The notes beneath the pieces are model-generated. The model ran no database searches, had not been told where the DNA came from, and saw only the letters and a program-made list of their open reading frames with translations. This document shows positions 1 to 7,247 of a stretch of DNA of 42,540 nucleotides, in pieces. Source of the DNA: Planctomycetota bacterium (lineage in GTDB: Bacteria; Planctomycetota; B15-G4; SIAN01); contig SIAN01000034.1 of the NCBI GenBank assembly GCA_009691715.1, forward strand, positions 1-42,540, given 5' to 3'. Positions within the stretch are counted from its first letter, which is position 1. Every line of letters begins with the position of its first letter. Both the position numbers and the translations under genes were made by a program.

Positions 1-2
1 AG

Positions 3-98
3 CGCAGCCACGCCATCCTGCTCGAACGCCTCGGACTCGACCTGCCGCGCCGGCTGCAGATCCCGCCGCCGGCCGTTGCGGCAAGTGCACCAATGTAG
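3..98 (+). CDS. C-terminal fragment of an unidentified protein, possibly a transposase
   Basis: An open frame enters from the left edge and stops at TAG 96-98. It encodes 31 residues ending in a pattern LLERLGLDLPRRL followed by a proline-rich tail. A Leu-rich helix followed by LPRRL at the extreme C-terminus resembles the tails of some insertion-sequence transposases, but I cannot name a family from so short a piece. No inverted repeat can be confirmed because the rest of the gene lies outside the window. It could equally be the end of an ordinary protein. Confidence 0.3.
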   Translation, partial: RSHAILLERLGLDLPRRLQIPPPAVAASAPM

Positions 99-220
99 TG
101 ACAACTTTTGAGCCGAAATCGACGTAAGTCCTTGTCAGGACTCATCTGGTTTTTCTGAACTGCGGAAGTTGGGCTAGCCAAGCCGCGTCGCCACAGCGCC
201 AACCAGCACGTCGCGGCGCG

Positions 221-2581
221 TCAGCGCGGGGATGTCTCGATCGTCGCCGGAATCTCGACTCCGAGCTCGATGTCGAGCTCGACTCCGAGTCGGCGCGCAG
301 CGAGTCGCAATTGCGCCTCGCTCAGCAGATCAAGTTGCTGCAGCAGCACGGCGCCCCGATCGACACCTTCGAAGTCGGCGGGCGCCGCGTCGATCACGGC
401 GACGAATCGCGCGAGCAAGTCGCGATAGCCATCGCCGTGCGGCGTCAGGCCCCCCGCGTCGCCGCGGAGCGACGCCGCGCAGTCGGCCAGCACAAACCAG
501 GGATTGCGCGCCGTCGCTAGCGCGCTGCACTGCGCCCGCATCTCGAGCCACTCCTCGATCTTGCGCGGCGCGAAGCCAAGCCGACCCAACGTGAACAACT
601 CGCCCCAGACCTTCCGCGACAGCGGGAGAAAGCGGTGCGCGTCTGCCAAGTGCGCACTCTCATGTCGCAGCACGGCGTCGAGTGCATCGGCGAGCAGCGT
701 CGCCGGATCCTGCTTCGGATCGCGCTCGCGCCACGCGGCGAGCGCTCGCAGTTCGAGTTTCGCCACGACCTCCGCCGGCTCCTCGATCGCGCAACGCTCA
801 CGGTGGCCGCGCGCAGGCTCGACCGGGTCGGCGCGCAGACGTGCGTCGTCAGCGCCAAGCCGCCTCGAAAACGCCAGCAGGCCATCGATCTGATCTTCAA
901 TCGCGGCGATATCGATCCACGCGAAGCGATCGAGCGCGGCTCCGGCAAACTGCGCGCCCGAATGCTCGAGCCACCCCGGAATGAGCGTGCCGTCGATCCA
1001 GGAGACCCGCGCCCGCTGAGGTCCGGCTTCGCTGCTCGCCACGACCGGCGCGAGGAACAGCTCGGGCGGCAGGCCACGGCGCTGTCCCACCACCAGCAAG
1101 CGGCCCCCCTCCGCAAACCAACCGGGGAGTCCGCCACCGGTCGGGTCGACCAACTCGCCGAGCGGCCAGATCGACTGGCGCGAGGCGCTCGCGAGCGACG
1201 GCGCCCCCGAAGTCCGTTCCGCTGCAAGGTCGATCGCGCCAGTGAACACATCGAAGGCCGGCGCCTCGCGTCCTTCCTGGTGCGCCCGGTAGGTCTCGAT
1301 CGCCAGGACCTTCAACTCGGCTTCGAGGTGACGCTGCTGCTCGAGGCGGGAGCGCAGCTCGTCGGCCGCGTCGACGCCCTGCCCACGTAGCGGACGCAGG
1401 ACCGCCGACGCCTCCTCGATGGCGCCAAGTCGGACGAGCGCGCGCGCGAGGTCGAGTCGATCCGATGCCGTGCCGACCGCAACGCCGTCCCCGAGCCTGG
1501 CCGCGAGTGTGCGAGCCGTCTGCCACGGCGAGACATCGACGCCGAGCCGCTCGAGCGCCCGATAACGCGTGGCATCGGCGTCCAGCGCGCGAACAACATC
1601 GCCGCGCAGCACCCACAGCAGCCGCCGGACCGAACGTGCTTCGGCATCAAGTTCGGTGGCGGACTCCCACGCCGCGAGCGCTGCCGCGGCATCGCCGCGC
1701 ATCGCGTGGCAACGAGCCAGCACCAACGTCGGCAACGGTTCGTCCGCGACCAGCGCGAGCTCGCGTGCGAGCCAGTCGACGTCGCCGAGCGTGGCGCTGG
1801 TCGACAGCCGCGCCAGGAGCCGGCGTGCGACCTCCGAATGACGAGGCGCGCGTGCCAGCGATCGTCCAAGCAACTCGAGCGCCTCGCGCGCGCGCCCCTG
1901 TCGCTCGCGGCAGTCGGCGAGCAGGAGCACGCGCTCGAGATCCCACGGCTCGTCGAGCAGAGAGCTCTCGAGCAGCGTTGCGGCCCGTTCACGCAGCATC
2001 GGTTCGGCGATGAAGCCGCGAATCTCTCCGAGCTCGAGGTCGGGAACGTCGGGTCCGAGCGCGTGGGCTTCCGCCAGAAATCGGCGGGCCGCTTTCACAT
2101 CGCCGTCACGTAACGCGAGCACGCCAAGTCCGAGCTTCGGCCAAGGGGATGCTGGATCGAGGGACTGCGCACGCTCGAAGGACTCCTTTTGGCGCGTTGG
2201 GCTGACTTGAATGCGTCCCCACAGATACCAACGTTCGGCGGAGGTCGGCTGCGCGTCACGCAGAGAGCGATAGATCGACAGCAGCTCACCACGCCGATGG
2301 TCGGCGATCGCGACGTTCTGCAGCGCGCGATGCGCGGCCACGAAGCGGGGCTCTCCCGAAACCAGCGCGCGGAGAAGCGCGAATGCCTGCGCGTGATCGC
2401 CGGCGTCCTCGGCGCGGCGGGCCTGAGCGAGCTGGCGCCACGCCGCTGCCGGGACCGGTTGTGCCGGCGACTGGCGCAGCGACGAGCATGCACAGGTAAC
2501 GAAGAAGAGCGCCGACGCGAGATATCCTCGCGCCGCGATTGCGACCCGCCATCGTTCGTTGTGGAGCCCGCCTTCCACCAT
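221..2581 (-). CDS. TPR-rich exported lipoprotein-like protein with a C-terminal HExxH motif
   Basis: Protein of 786 aa from the ATG at 2581; the open frame continues 51 codons further upstream but that part overlaps the divergent neighbour. Residues 15-32 form a hydrophobic export segment ending in Cys-Ala-Cys, so it may be a lipoprotein. The middle (about 50-420) is made of helical repeats of TPR type, with recurring Trp-Gly/Ala and Asp-Pro positions. Near the C-terminus (residue 640, bases 650-664) lies H-E-S-A-H followed about 40 residues later by LEMRAQCSAL. This is the spacing expected of a gluzincin zinc site, with Glu as third ligand. I infer a surface or periplasmic protein that couples protein-protein interaction repeats to a possible metallopeptidase domain. 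The substrate is unknown. It is divergent from the gene at 2580 and the two start codons overlap. Confidence 0.75.
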   Translation of the reverse strand: MVEGGLHNERWRVAIAARGYLASALFFVTCACSSLRQSPAQPVPAAAWRQLAQARRAEDAGDHAQAFALLRALVSGEPRFVAAHRALQNVAIADHRRGELLSIYRSLRDAQPTSAERWYLWGRIQVSPTRQKESFERAQSLDPASPWPKLGLGVLALRDGDVKAARRFLAEAHALGPDVPDLELGEIRGFIAEPMLRERAATLLESSLLDEPWDLERVLLLADCRERQGRAREALELLGRSLARAPRHSEVARRLLARLSTSATLGDVDWLARELALVADEPLPTLVLARCHAMRGDAAAALAAWESATELDAEARSVRRLLWVLRGDVVRALDADATRYRALERLGVDVSPWQTARTLAARLGDGVAVGTASDRLDLARALVRLGAIEEASAVLRPLRGQGVDAADELRSRLEQQRHLEAELKVLAIETYRAHQEGREAPAFDVFTGAIDLAAERTSGAPSLASASRQSIWPLGELVDPTGGGLPGWFAEGGRLLVVGQRRGLPPELFLAPVVASSEAGPQRARVSWIDGTLIPGWLEHSGAQFAGAALDRFAWIDIAAIEDQIDGLLAFSRRLGADDARLRADPVEPARGHRERCAIEEPAEVVAKLELRALAAWRERDPKQDPATLLADALDAVLRHESAHLADAHRFLPLSRKVWGELFTLGRLGFAPRKIEEWLEMRAQCSALATARNPWFVLADCAASLRGDAGGLTPHGDGYRDLLARFVAVIDAAPADFEGVDRGAVLLQQLDLLSEAQLRLAARRLGVELDIELGVEIPATIETSPR
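2521..2528 (+). promoter_or_regulatory. Possible -10 element for the gene at 2580
   Basis: GATATCCT lies about 50 bases before the ATG at 2580 and inside the 5' coding part of the divergent gene. It resembles the GATATGCT before the gene at 14230. No convincing -35 box is visible. Confidence 0.3.
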
Positions 2582-3602
2582 GCTTCCTTCCCTGCTGCTC
2601 GCCGCCTCGCTCAGCACTGCGATCGACACTCCGACGATCCCGTACGCGTCGAAGTACGACGCCGCATTCGCCGAAGCACGCGTCCGCAACGTACCAGTGC
2701 TGATCATCGACTTCGACGGTTGGACCGAGGACAAGCAGCAGACTCAACCCGAGGCCTTTTACTCGGACAAGGATTTCTTGACGCAGATCGACGGCGCCGT
2801 GGTGTTGCTGGCGAGTCAGGAGGACCATGGGTCGGTCAAGGCCACGATCGACGGCACGGATCGAGACGTCTGCAAGCTCTTCGGCGGGGTTCACTGCACC
2901 ACCCACCGTGACGTCTTGCCGAAGCTATTCACCGACTTCGGCAAGGACGGTCAGCTGATCTCACCGCTCTTCGTCGTCGCATCGCCGGATAAGAAGGAGC
3001 TTGTGCGCTTCGAGCACGAGGAGCTCCCGCGCGACCTCGTCCTAGCGCTGAAGGGTGCGTCGAAGCTCCTGGGACCCGGGATGAGCCGGACGGTTCACCG
3101 TCAGCTCCAGTCCGGGCTGGAGCGAGTTCGTCGCCTCGTCGAACTCCGCGAATACGCAGCGGCGACGGCGAGCCTCGAGCCGTTGCAAAAGATCCCCGGC
3201 ACTTTCGCGTTGAACGCCGACGTGAAGATCGCCGCAAGTGGGATCGAAGAAGCGGGCAGAGCGCAGACGAACCGGGCGAAGGAACTGTGGGAGGCGGGGC
3301 GCCGTCTGGACGGCATGATCATGCTCGACGATGTGAAAGCGTCGTTTGGCAGGCTGCCGTCCGCCGTCGAGGCGAGCGCGACCATCCGCCTTTGGGAGAA
3401 GGACGCGGCCGCCAAGGCGTTCATGGCCGGACTCCAGGCGCACCGCGGCGCACGCCAGATCTACCAACAAGCCGTTGCGCAGGACGCCGCCGGCGATCGA
3501 AAACGAGCGGGCGAGACGCTTGAGAAGCTGCTCCGACAGTTCCCCGATTCACAATTCACGAATCGCGCCAAGATCCTGAGAGACGCGGTGAAAGGGCGCT
3601 GA
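2580..3602 (+). CDS. Secreted thioredoxin-fold-like protein without a CXXC motif
   Basis: 340 aa from the ATG at 2580, chosen because it starts directly with a signal peptide (MLPSLLLAASLSTA); an ATG at 2559 would add seven residues. After the signal, residues 15-140 have the layout of DUF255/thioredoxin-like proteins: an N-terminal helix with AFAEAR, a beta-strand PVLIIDF, then W and a helix. The position where a redox protein would carry Cys-x-x-Cys holds no cysteine pair, so a classical disulfide oxidoreductase is unlikely. The C-terminal half (160-340) is helical with TPR-like stretches. I infer a periplasmic binding or scaffold role. Its start codon overlaps that of the divergent TPR/HExxH gene by two bases. 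Confidence 0.7.
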   Translation: MLPSLLLAASLSTAIDTPTIPYASKYDAAFAEARVRNVPVLIIDFDGWTEDKQQTQPEAFYSDKDFLTQIDGAVVLLASQEDHGSVKATIDGTDRDVCKLFGGVHCTTHRDVLPKLFTDFGKDGQLISPLFVVASPDKKELVRFEHEELPRDLVLALKGASKLLGPGMSRTVHRQLQSGLERVRRLVELREYAAATASLEPLQKIPGTFALNADVKIAASGIEEAGRAQTNRAKELWEAGRRLDGMIMLDDVKASFGRLPSAVEASATIRLWEKDAAAKAFMAGLQAHRGARQIYQQAVAQDAAGDRKRAGETLEKLLRQFPDSQFTNRAKILRDAVKGR

Positions 3603-3639
3603 TCGGGCCGGAGTTGACGGTTGCCGCGAGTCGGCACCT

Positions 3640-3998
3640 GAATCCGAAATGTGCAGTTCACAACCCATTGTATTGCAGTAGCTTACGATCTAAACGACTT
3701 TGTTCGTATCTAGTTATCATGCGATTGGCACGCACGTTGGTTCATGTTACCGGTCGCCTTAAACCGTCGTATGTATTCACATAAGACTATATCTGCATTG
3801 CACTTATGTCACTTTATGCGACACCAATCGCATGCGGCACCTCGATTGCTCTGCATCCCGCCGGCGCAAGGCGTTTTCGGGAACTTGACGAACTTCATTG
3901 GCACGTGGGTTTCGGCTCGGTTCAGTGACGCAGGCAAGGAAGAAGAAGTGACGCGGGAATCGTGATCCCTGGCTGAAACGGTTTTCGCGGAAAGTTCG
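3640..3998 (+). other. Low-GC intergenic stretch ending at an orphan terminator; possible small RNA
   Basis: About 470 bases between the gene ending at 3602 and selC have no convincing protein gene. Bases 3640-3830 are conspicuously AT-rich compared with the rest of the window, and they contain rare codons (TTA, ATA) in every reading frame. The stretch is followed by a strong plus-strand terminator at 3999-4034. A transcript that begins in the AT-rich part and ends there would be roughly 170-250 nt. Short internal hairpins are visible, for example GGGA/TCCC around 3954-3970. I tested it by eye against 6S RNA and SRP RNA and found no decisive signature. The open frame 3744-3965 is an alternative explanation but has atypical codon use. 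Confidence 0.35.
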
Positions 3999-4034
3999 GG
4001 GCGGCTTCCGGGGGGAAGCCGCCCGCTTTATTTT
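3999..4034 (+). terminator. Rho-independent terminator
   Basis: Perfect 11-bp stem (left arm 3999-4009, right arm 4014-4024, GC-rich with a central CTTCC/GGAAG) closed by a GGGG loop and followed by GCTTTATTTT. The T-rich side is on the plus strand. In the opposite direction, after selC, the tail is only ACTTT, so it would work poorly there. It lies about 400 bases after the nearest plus-strand stop codon. Confidence 0.8.
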
Positions 4035-4071
4035 CGGCCAATCCCGTTGAGAGTCGCGCGTGAGTCGCGCG

Positions 4072-4168
4072 TGGCGGGAGCGCATGGGGATTGAACCCAC
4101 CTAGGGCCTTTGTAGGGCCCCACAACGGATTTGAAGTCCGTGCGGCACACCAGCACCGATCCGCTCCC
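4072..4168 (-). tRNA. selC: tRNA-Sec (anticodon TCA), selC
   Basis: On the minus strand the 97-nt sequence folds as a selenocysteine tRNA. It has an extended acceptor stem beginning GGGAGCGG, a 6-bp D stem with a 4-nt TGGT loop, and the anticodon stem-loop ACGGA-CTTCAAA-TCCGT giving anticodon TCA. It also has a long variable arm (GGGCC/GGCCC stem), the T arm GTGGG-TTCAATC-CCCAT, and an encoded CCA after discriminator G. The eighth acceptor pair would be G-G, so the usual 8-bp stem may be reduced to 7. Its presence means the organism reads UGA as selenocysteine in some genes. It is divergent from the cysteine desulfurase gene, which could supply selenium as well as sulfur. Confidence 0.93.
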
Positions 4169-4183
4169 ACGCTGGTCGAAGCC

Positions 4184-4189
4184 ATGATA
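4184..4189 (-). promoter_or_regulatory. Possible -10 element of selC
   Basis: TATCAT on the minus strand sits 16 bases before the first base of the mature tRNA, which suits a promoter with a short leader. No clear -35 box is seen. Confidence 0.35.
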
Positions 4190-4248
4190 CGTCTGCTTCA
4201 CCGGATCAGTGACCGGCGACGACTCTCATGGCGCGTGCCGCCCCAACC

Positions 4249-5391
4249 ATGATCTACCTCGACAACGCAGCGACGACACGGCCATGCAAGGAGGCGGTCG
4301 CCGCGGTCACGTTCGCGCTCACCGAGCGGTGGGCGAATCCCTCGTCCTCGCACGGCGCCGGCTTGGCGGCGCGCCAGACGGTGGAGACGGCACGCGAGAC
4401 GATCGCGAACTGGGCCGGCATCGCGGCGCCGGGCGTCGTTTTCACGTCGGGTGGCACGGAAGCCAATCACCTCGCCGTACTCGGGCTCCCGCTCCGCTCG
4501 GGAACGACTCGAATCGTCTCGACCAATGCAGAGCACCCCTCGCTCTCCCGAGCGCTCGATCGTCGGCGCGACGTCGAAATCGTCCGCGTCCCGGTCACTC
4601 GCCAAGGCGGCGTCGATCTCGAGCGACTGCAGGAGGCGCTTGACGAGCGCGTCGGGTTGATCGCGCTGTTCGAGGGTCACAACGAGACCGGCGCCCGCAA
4701 TCCGATCGCCGAGATCGTCGCTCTTGCGCGTGCTCGCGCGCCACGCACGTTGATCCATGTCGACTCGGTGCAGTCATTCGGGAAGCCGTCAGCGCCGCCC
4801 TTCGCCGCCGGCATCGACAGCGCTGCGGTCTCAGCACACAAGGTCCACGGACCGAAAGGAGTCGGCGCACTCCTGCTCCGGACGCGCACGGCGATCGAGC
4901 CGCAGCAGGTCGGTGGCGGACAGGAATCCGATCGGCGCAGCGGCACGGAAAACGTCCCCGGAATCGCCGGCTTCGGAGCGGCCGTAGTGGCGCTGGCGGC
5001 GACACCTGTCCCTCGTTTCGCCGCTCTCGCCGCACTTCGCGAACGGCTCGCGCGTGAACTGGTCGCGAGAATCCCCGGCACCCGAATCCTGGCGAGCGGC
5101 GGACCGGCGCTGCCCCACATCGTCGCCGCCGTGCTCCCGGGAGTCCGGGCGGAGGTCGCGCTGCATCACCTCGAGGCAAGCGGCATCACGGCATCTGCAG
5201 GCGCCGCGTGCCACGCGGGCAGCCACGCGCTCTCGCCGGCGCTGAAGGCGGTCGGGCTGACGGACGACGAGATTCGTTCCACGCTGCGCCTGAGCTTGGC
5301 GCGCGACAGCGAAATGTCCGACGTCGAGGCAGTGCTCGAACGGCTCCCTGCGATCGTGGCGAGACTGCGCGCGCTTGGGGCTGCGCGATGA
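4249..5391 (+). CDS. Cysteine desulfurase, NifS/IscS family
   Basis: A PLP-dependent class V aminotransferase-fold enzyme that takes sulfur from cysteine as a persulfide and leaves alanine. I chose the ATG at 4249 because the family begins with MIYLDNAATT; an in-frame ATG at 4228 would add seven residues. Seen: the N-terminal NAATT, HNETGA near residue 144, HVDSVQSF, the PLP lysine in SAHKVHGPKG (Lys198), RSGTENVPG, and the catalytic loop SAGAACHAGSHALSP with Cys321. The 380-aa length is normal. The stop overlaps the next start (ATGA), so it is translationally coupled to ThiI. This matches the NifZ-ThiI pair of Bacillus, in which a dedicated desulfurase loads ThiI. A second role in delivering selenium is possible given selC next door, but that is inference. 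Confidence 0.93.
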   Translation: MIYLDNAATTRPCKEAVAAVTFALTERWANPSSSHGAGLAARQTVETARETIANWAGIAAPGVVFTSGGTEANHLAVLGLPLRSGTTRIVSTNAEHPSLSRALDRRRDVEIVRVPVTRQGGVDLERLQEALDERVGLIALFEGHNETGARNPIAEIVALARARAPRTLIHVDSVQSFGKPSAPPFAAGIDSAAVSAHKVHGPKGVGALLLRTRTAIEPQQVGGGQESDRRSGTENVPGIAGFGAAVVALAATPVPRFAALAALRERLARELVARIPGTRILASGGPALPHIVAAVLPGVRAEVALHHLEASGITASAGAACHAGSHALSPALKAVGLTDDEIRSTLRLSLARDSEMSDVEAVLERLPAIVARLRALGAAR

Positions 5392-6608
5392 TCGCCGATG
5401 CCGCGCTGGTGCGCTACGGCGAGATCGGCCTCAAGGGCGGCAACCGGCAGGAGTTCCTCGATCGCCTCGCGCGCAACCTCCGCTATGCGCTGCAGCCCTT
5501 CGCAGGTGCCACGGTCGAGCCATTGCGAGGCCGTTTCCTCGCGCGGCTTCCGGGTGACTGGAGTGACGCGACGGCGGCCCTCTCGCGCGTCTTCGGCGTG
5601 ACTTCGGTCTCACCGGCGAGGCGCATTCCGGCAGAGATCGCCGCAATCGCCGAAGCCGCCGCGGAGGCCGCCGAATCGGCATGCGCCGCGACGACCCACG
5701 CGACCTTTCGCGCGAAGGCGAATCGCGCGGACAAGCGCTTCCCGCAGACCTCGATCGAGGTCGAGCGCGCGGTCGGCGGAGCCGTCCTCGCGCGCGTCCC
5801 CCGCTTGCGCGTCGACCTCGACTCGCCCGACCTCGTGCTCGGCATCGAGATTCGCGACGAAGCGACGTTCCTCTACCACGAGCGCATCGCCGGCCCCGGC
5901 GGCCTCCCGGTCGGATCGACCGGCCGCGCGCTCGCGCTGCTGTCAGGTGGCATCGACAGCCCGATCGCGGCGTGGCTCGCGATGAAGCGCGGCCTCGCGC
6001 TTGAGGCGCTCTTCTTCCATTCGGTGGAATTCACCGGCTTCGCGGCCACCGAGAAAGTGAAGGAGCTCGCGCGTCTGCTGTCGCGGTCGTCGCCCCGGTT
6101 CGCGCTCCACCTCGTCCCGTTCTCACCCGTCCAGGTGGCAATCAAGGAGGCCTGCGAGCCGAGCTATCGGACGCTGCTCTACCGCCGGATGATGCACCGG
6201 ATCGCCGTCGTTCTGGCCCGCGCCGATCGCCAAGCGGCTCTGGTCACGGGCGACAATCTCGGTCAAGTCGCGTCACAGACTCTTGAAAATCTGGCGCTCA
6301 CGGCAGCCGCGTCCGAACTGCCGCTGCTCCGCCCCCTGCTCACCTACGACAAGGAGGAGACGATCGCGCTGGCCCGACGGATCGGGACCTTCGAGATCTC
6401 GATCCGACCCGCGCTCGATTGCTGCACCGTCTTCCAGCCGCCGCGACCGCGGATCCGCGGCGACGCTGGCGATGTCGCGAGGGAGGAGGCGGCGCTCGAT
6501 CTCGAGCGCCTCGTCGCCGACTCGATTGCAGGTCTCGAGACGTGGGTCTTCCACCACGGTCAGCCGGGCCGGAAGGTCGATCGCGGCGCGAAGGTGCAAG
6601 AGGCCTGA
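5388..6608 (+). CDS. thiI: tRNA 4-thiouridine synthase ThiI without rhodanese domain
   Basis: ThiI adenylates U8 of tRNA and inserts sulfur to make 4-thiouridine; in some bacteria it also serves thiamine thiazole synthesis. The 406-aa protein starts at the ATG overlapping the stop of the desulfurase. It has the N-terminal ferredoxin-like region (RYGEIGLKGGNR), a THUMP domain (about 60-165), the PP-loop ATPase motif LLSGGIDSPIA (SGGIDS at 186-191), and TGDNLGQVASQT (287-298). The cysteine motif ALDCCTVF has Cys345/Cys346 at the place of E. coli Cys344. The C-terminus ends shortly after, so the rhodanese domain of the E. coli protein is absent. That makes the coupled cysteine desulfurase the likely direct persulfide donor. 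Confidence 0.95.
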   Translation: MIADAALVRYGEIGLKGGNRQEFLDRLARNLRYALQPFAGATVEPLRGRFLARLPGDWSDATAALSRVFGVTSVSPARRIPAEIAAIAEAAAEAAESACAATTHATFRAKANRADKRFPQTSIEVERAVGGAVLARVPRLRVDLDSPDLVLGIEIRDEATFLYHERIAGPGGLPVGSTGRALALLSGGIDSPIAAWLAMKRGLALEALFFHSVEFTGFAATEKVKELARLLSRSSPRFALHLVPFSPVQVAIKEACEPSYRTLLYRRMMHRIAVVLARADRQAALVTGDNLGQVASQTLENLALTAAASELPLLRPLLTYDKEETIALARRIGTFEISIRPALDCCTVFQPPRPRIRGDAGDVAREEAALDLERLVADSIAGLETWVFHHGQPGRKVDRGAKVQEA

Positions 6609-6630
6609 TCGGACCGGGCCGCCCTCGCTG

Positions 6631-7173
6631 TCACTCGGCGCTCGCGCGCTCCGGCACGACCGGCTTCCCGATCTCGCGAAGCAGAACGTGCAGGCGCGCC
6701 ATCAGCCGCTCGGCCTCGATCGGATCGTCCTCAGTCCGCTCCCAGTCATCGACCGTGCGGCTCGCTGATCGACCGGCGGAAGGACTGGTCTCCTGCTGGA
6801 CTCGCACACGAACGGTCAGCACAGCGTTCTCGACTTCGGTCTCGGCGAGCAGCCGTTGGCGCAGCGCCTGGTGGCTCACTGCCGCGTACGCGCCGTAGAC
6901 CCACCCCGTCGTGAAGGTTCCATCGTTCAAGTCGAGCGACTGCGGCGGGTAGCGCTCCCGCACTGCGGTCTGCAGCAACTGAAGCACGGCCGCGGTGCCG
7001 ACCTCGGTGTAGCGCCGCTCGACCCAGAACGGATCGTCGCCACCGACGCCGAGTTCGCGGAACAGCCCGCAACCCTCGACCGCACCGCACGCGAGCAGCA
7101 AGCACAGCAGCAGCCGGCAGATCGACGGCCGGCCGACACCGCGGCCATGCGCGTCGGGTTCGATCGAGTGCAT
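6631..7173 (-). CDS. Hypothetical lipoprotein
   Basis: 180 aa. The start at 7173 is chosen because AGGAG lies seven bases upstream; an earlier ATG at 7251 overlaps the stop of der but has no comparable binding site. Residues 21-29 (LLLCLLLAC) are a signal peptide with a lipobox, so Cys29 would be lipidated. The mature part has a mixed alpha/beta pattern, including a strand segment LTVRVRVQQE and a C-terminal helix ending in VLLREIGK. No family recognised. It is last in a minus-strand run after der, and it is convergent with thiI with a gap of about 20 bases and no obvious terminator. Confidence 0.75.
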   Translation of the reverse strand: MHSIEPDAHGRGVGRPSICRLLLCLLLACGAVEGCGLFRELGVGGDDPFWVERRYTEVGTAAVLQLLQTAVRERYPPQSLDLNDGTFTTGWVYGAYAAVSHQALRQRLLAETEVENAVLTVRVRVQQETSPSAGRSASRTVDDWERTEDDPIEAERLMARLHVLLREIGKPVVPERASAE

Positions 7174-7247
7174 CGGGATGCTCCTGGAACGGAGAGGTTT
7201 GACGGACGCGGCCGGTTCACGCCTTGCGGCGTCGATTGGAAGATCGC

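Noticed and set aside
3744..3965. 73-residue plus-strand frame before the terminator at 3999
   Set aside because: Its first half uses codons rare in this genome and shows no domain. Kept only as an alternative explanation for the terminator.
3830..3998. 6S RNA or SRP RNA
   Set aside because: By eye there is no long closing stem with a central bubble and no GGAAG-type SRP apical motif, so I did not assign a family.
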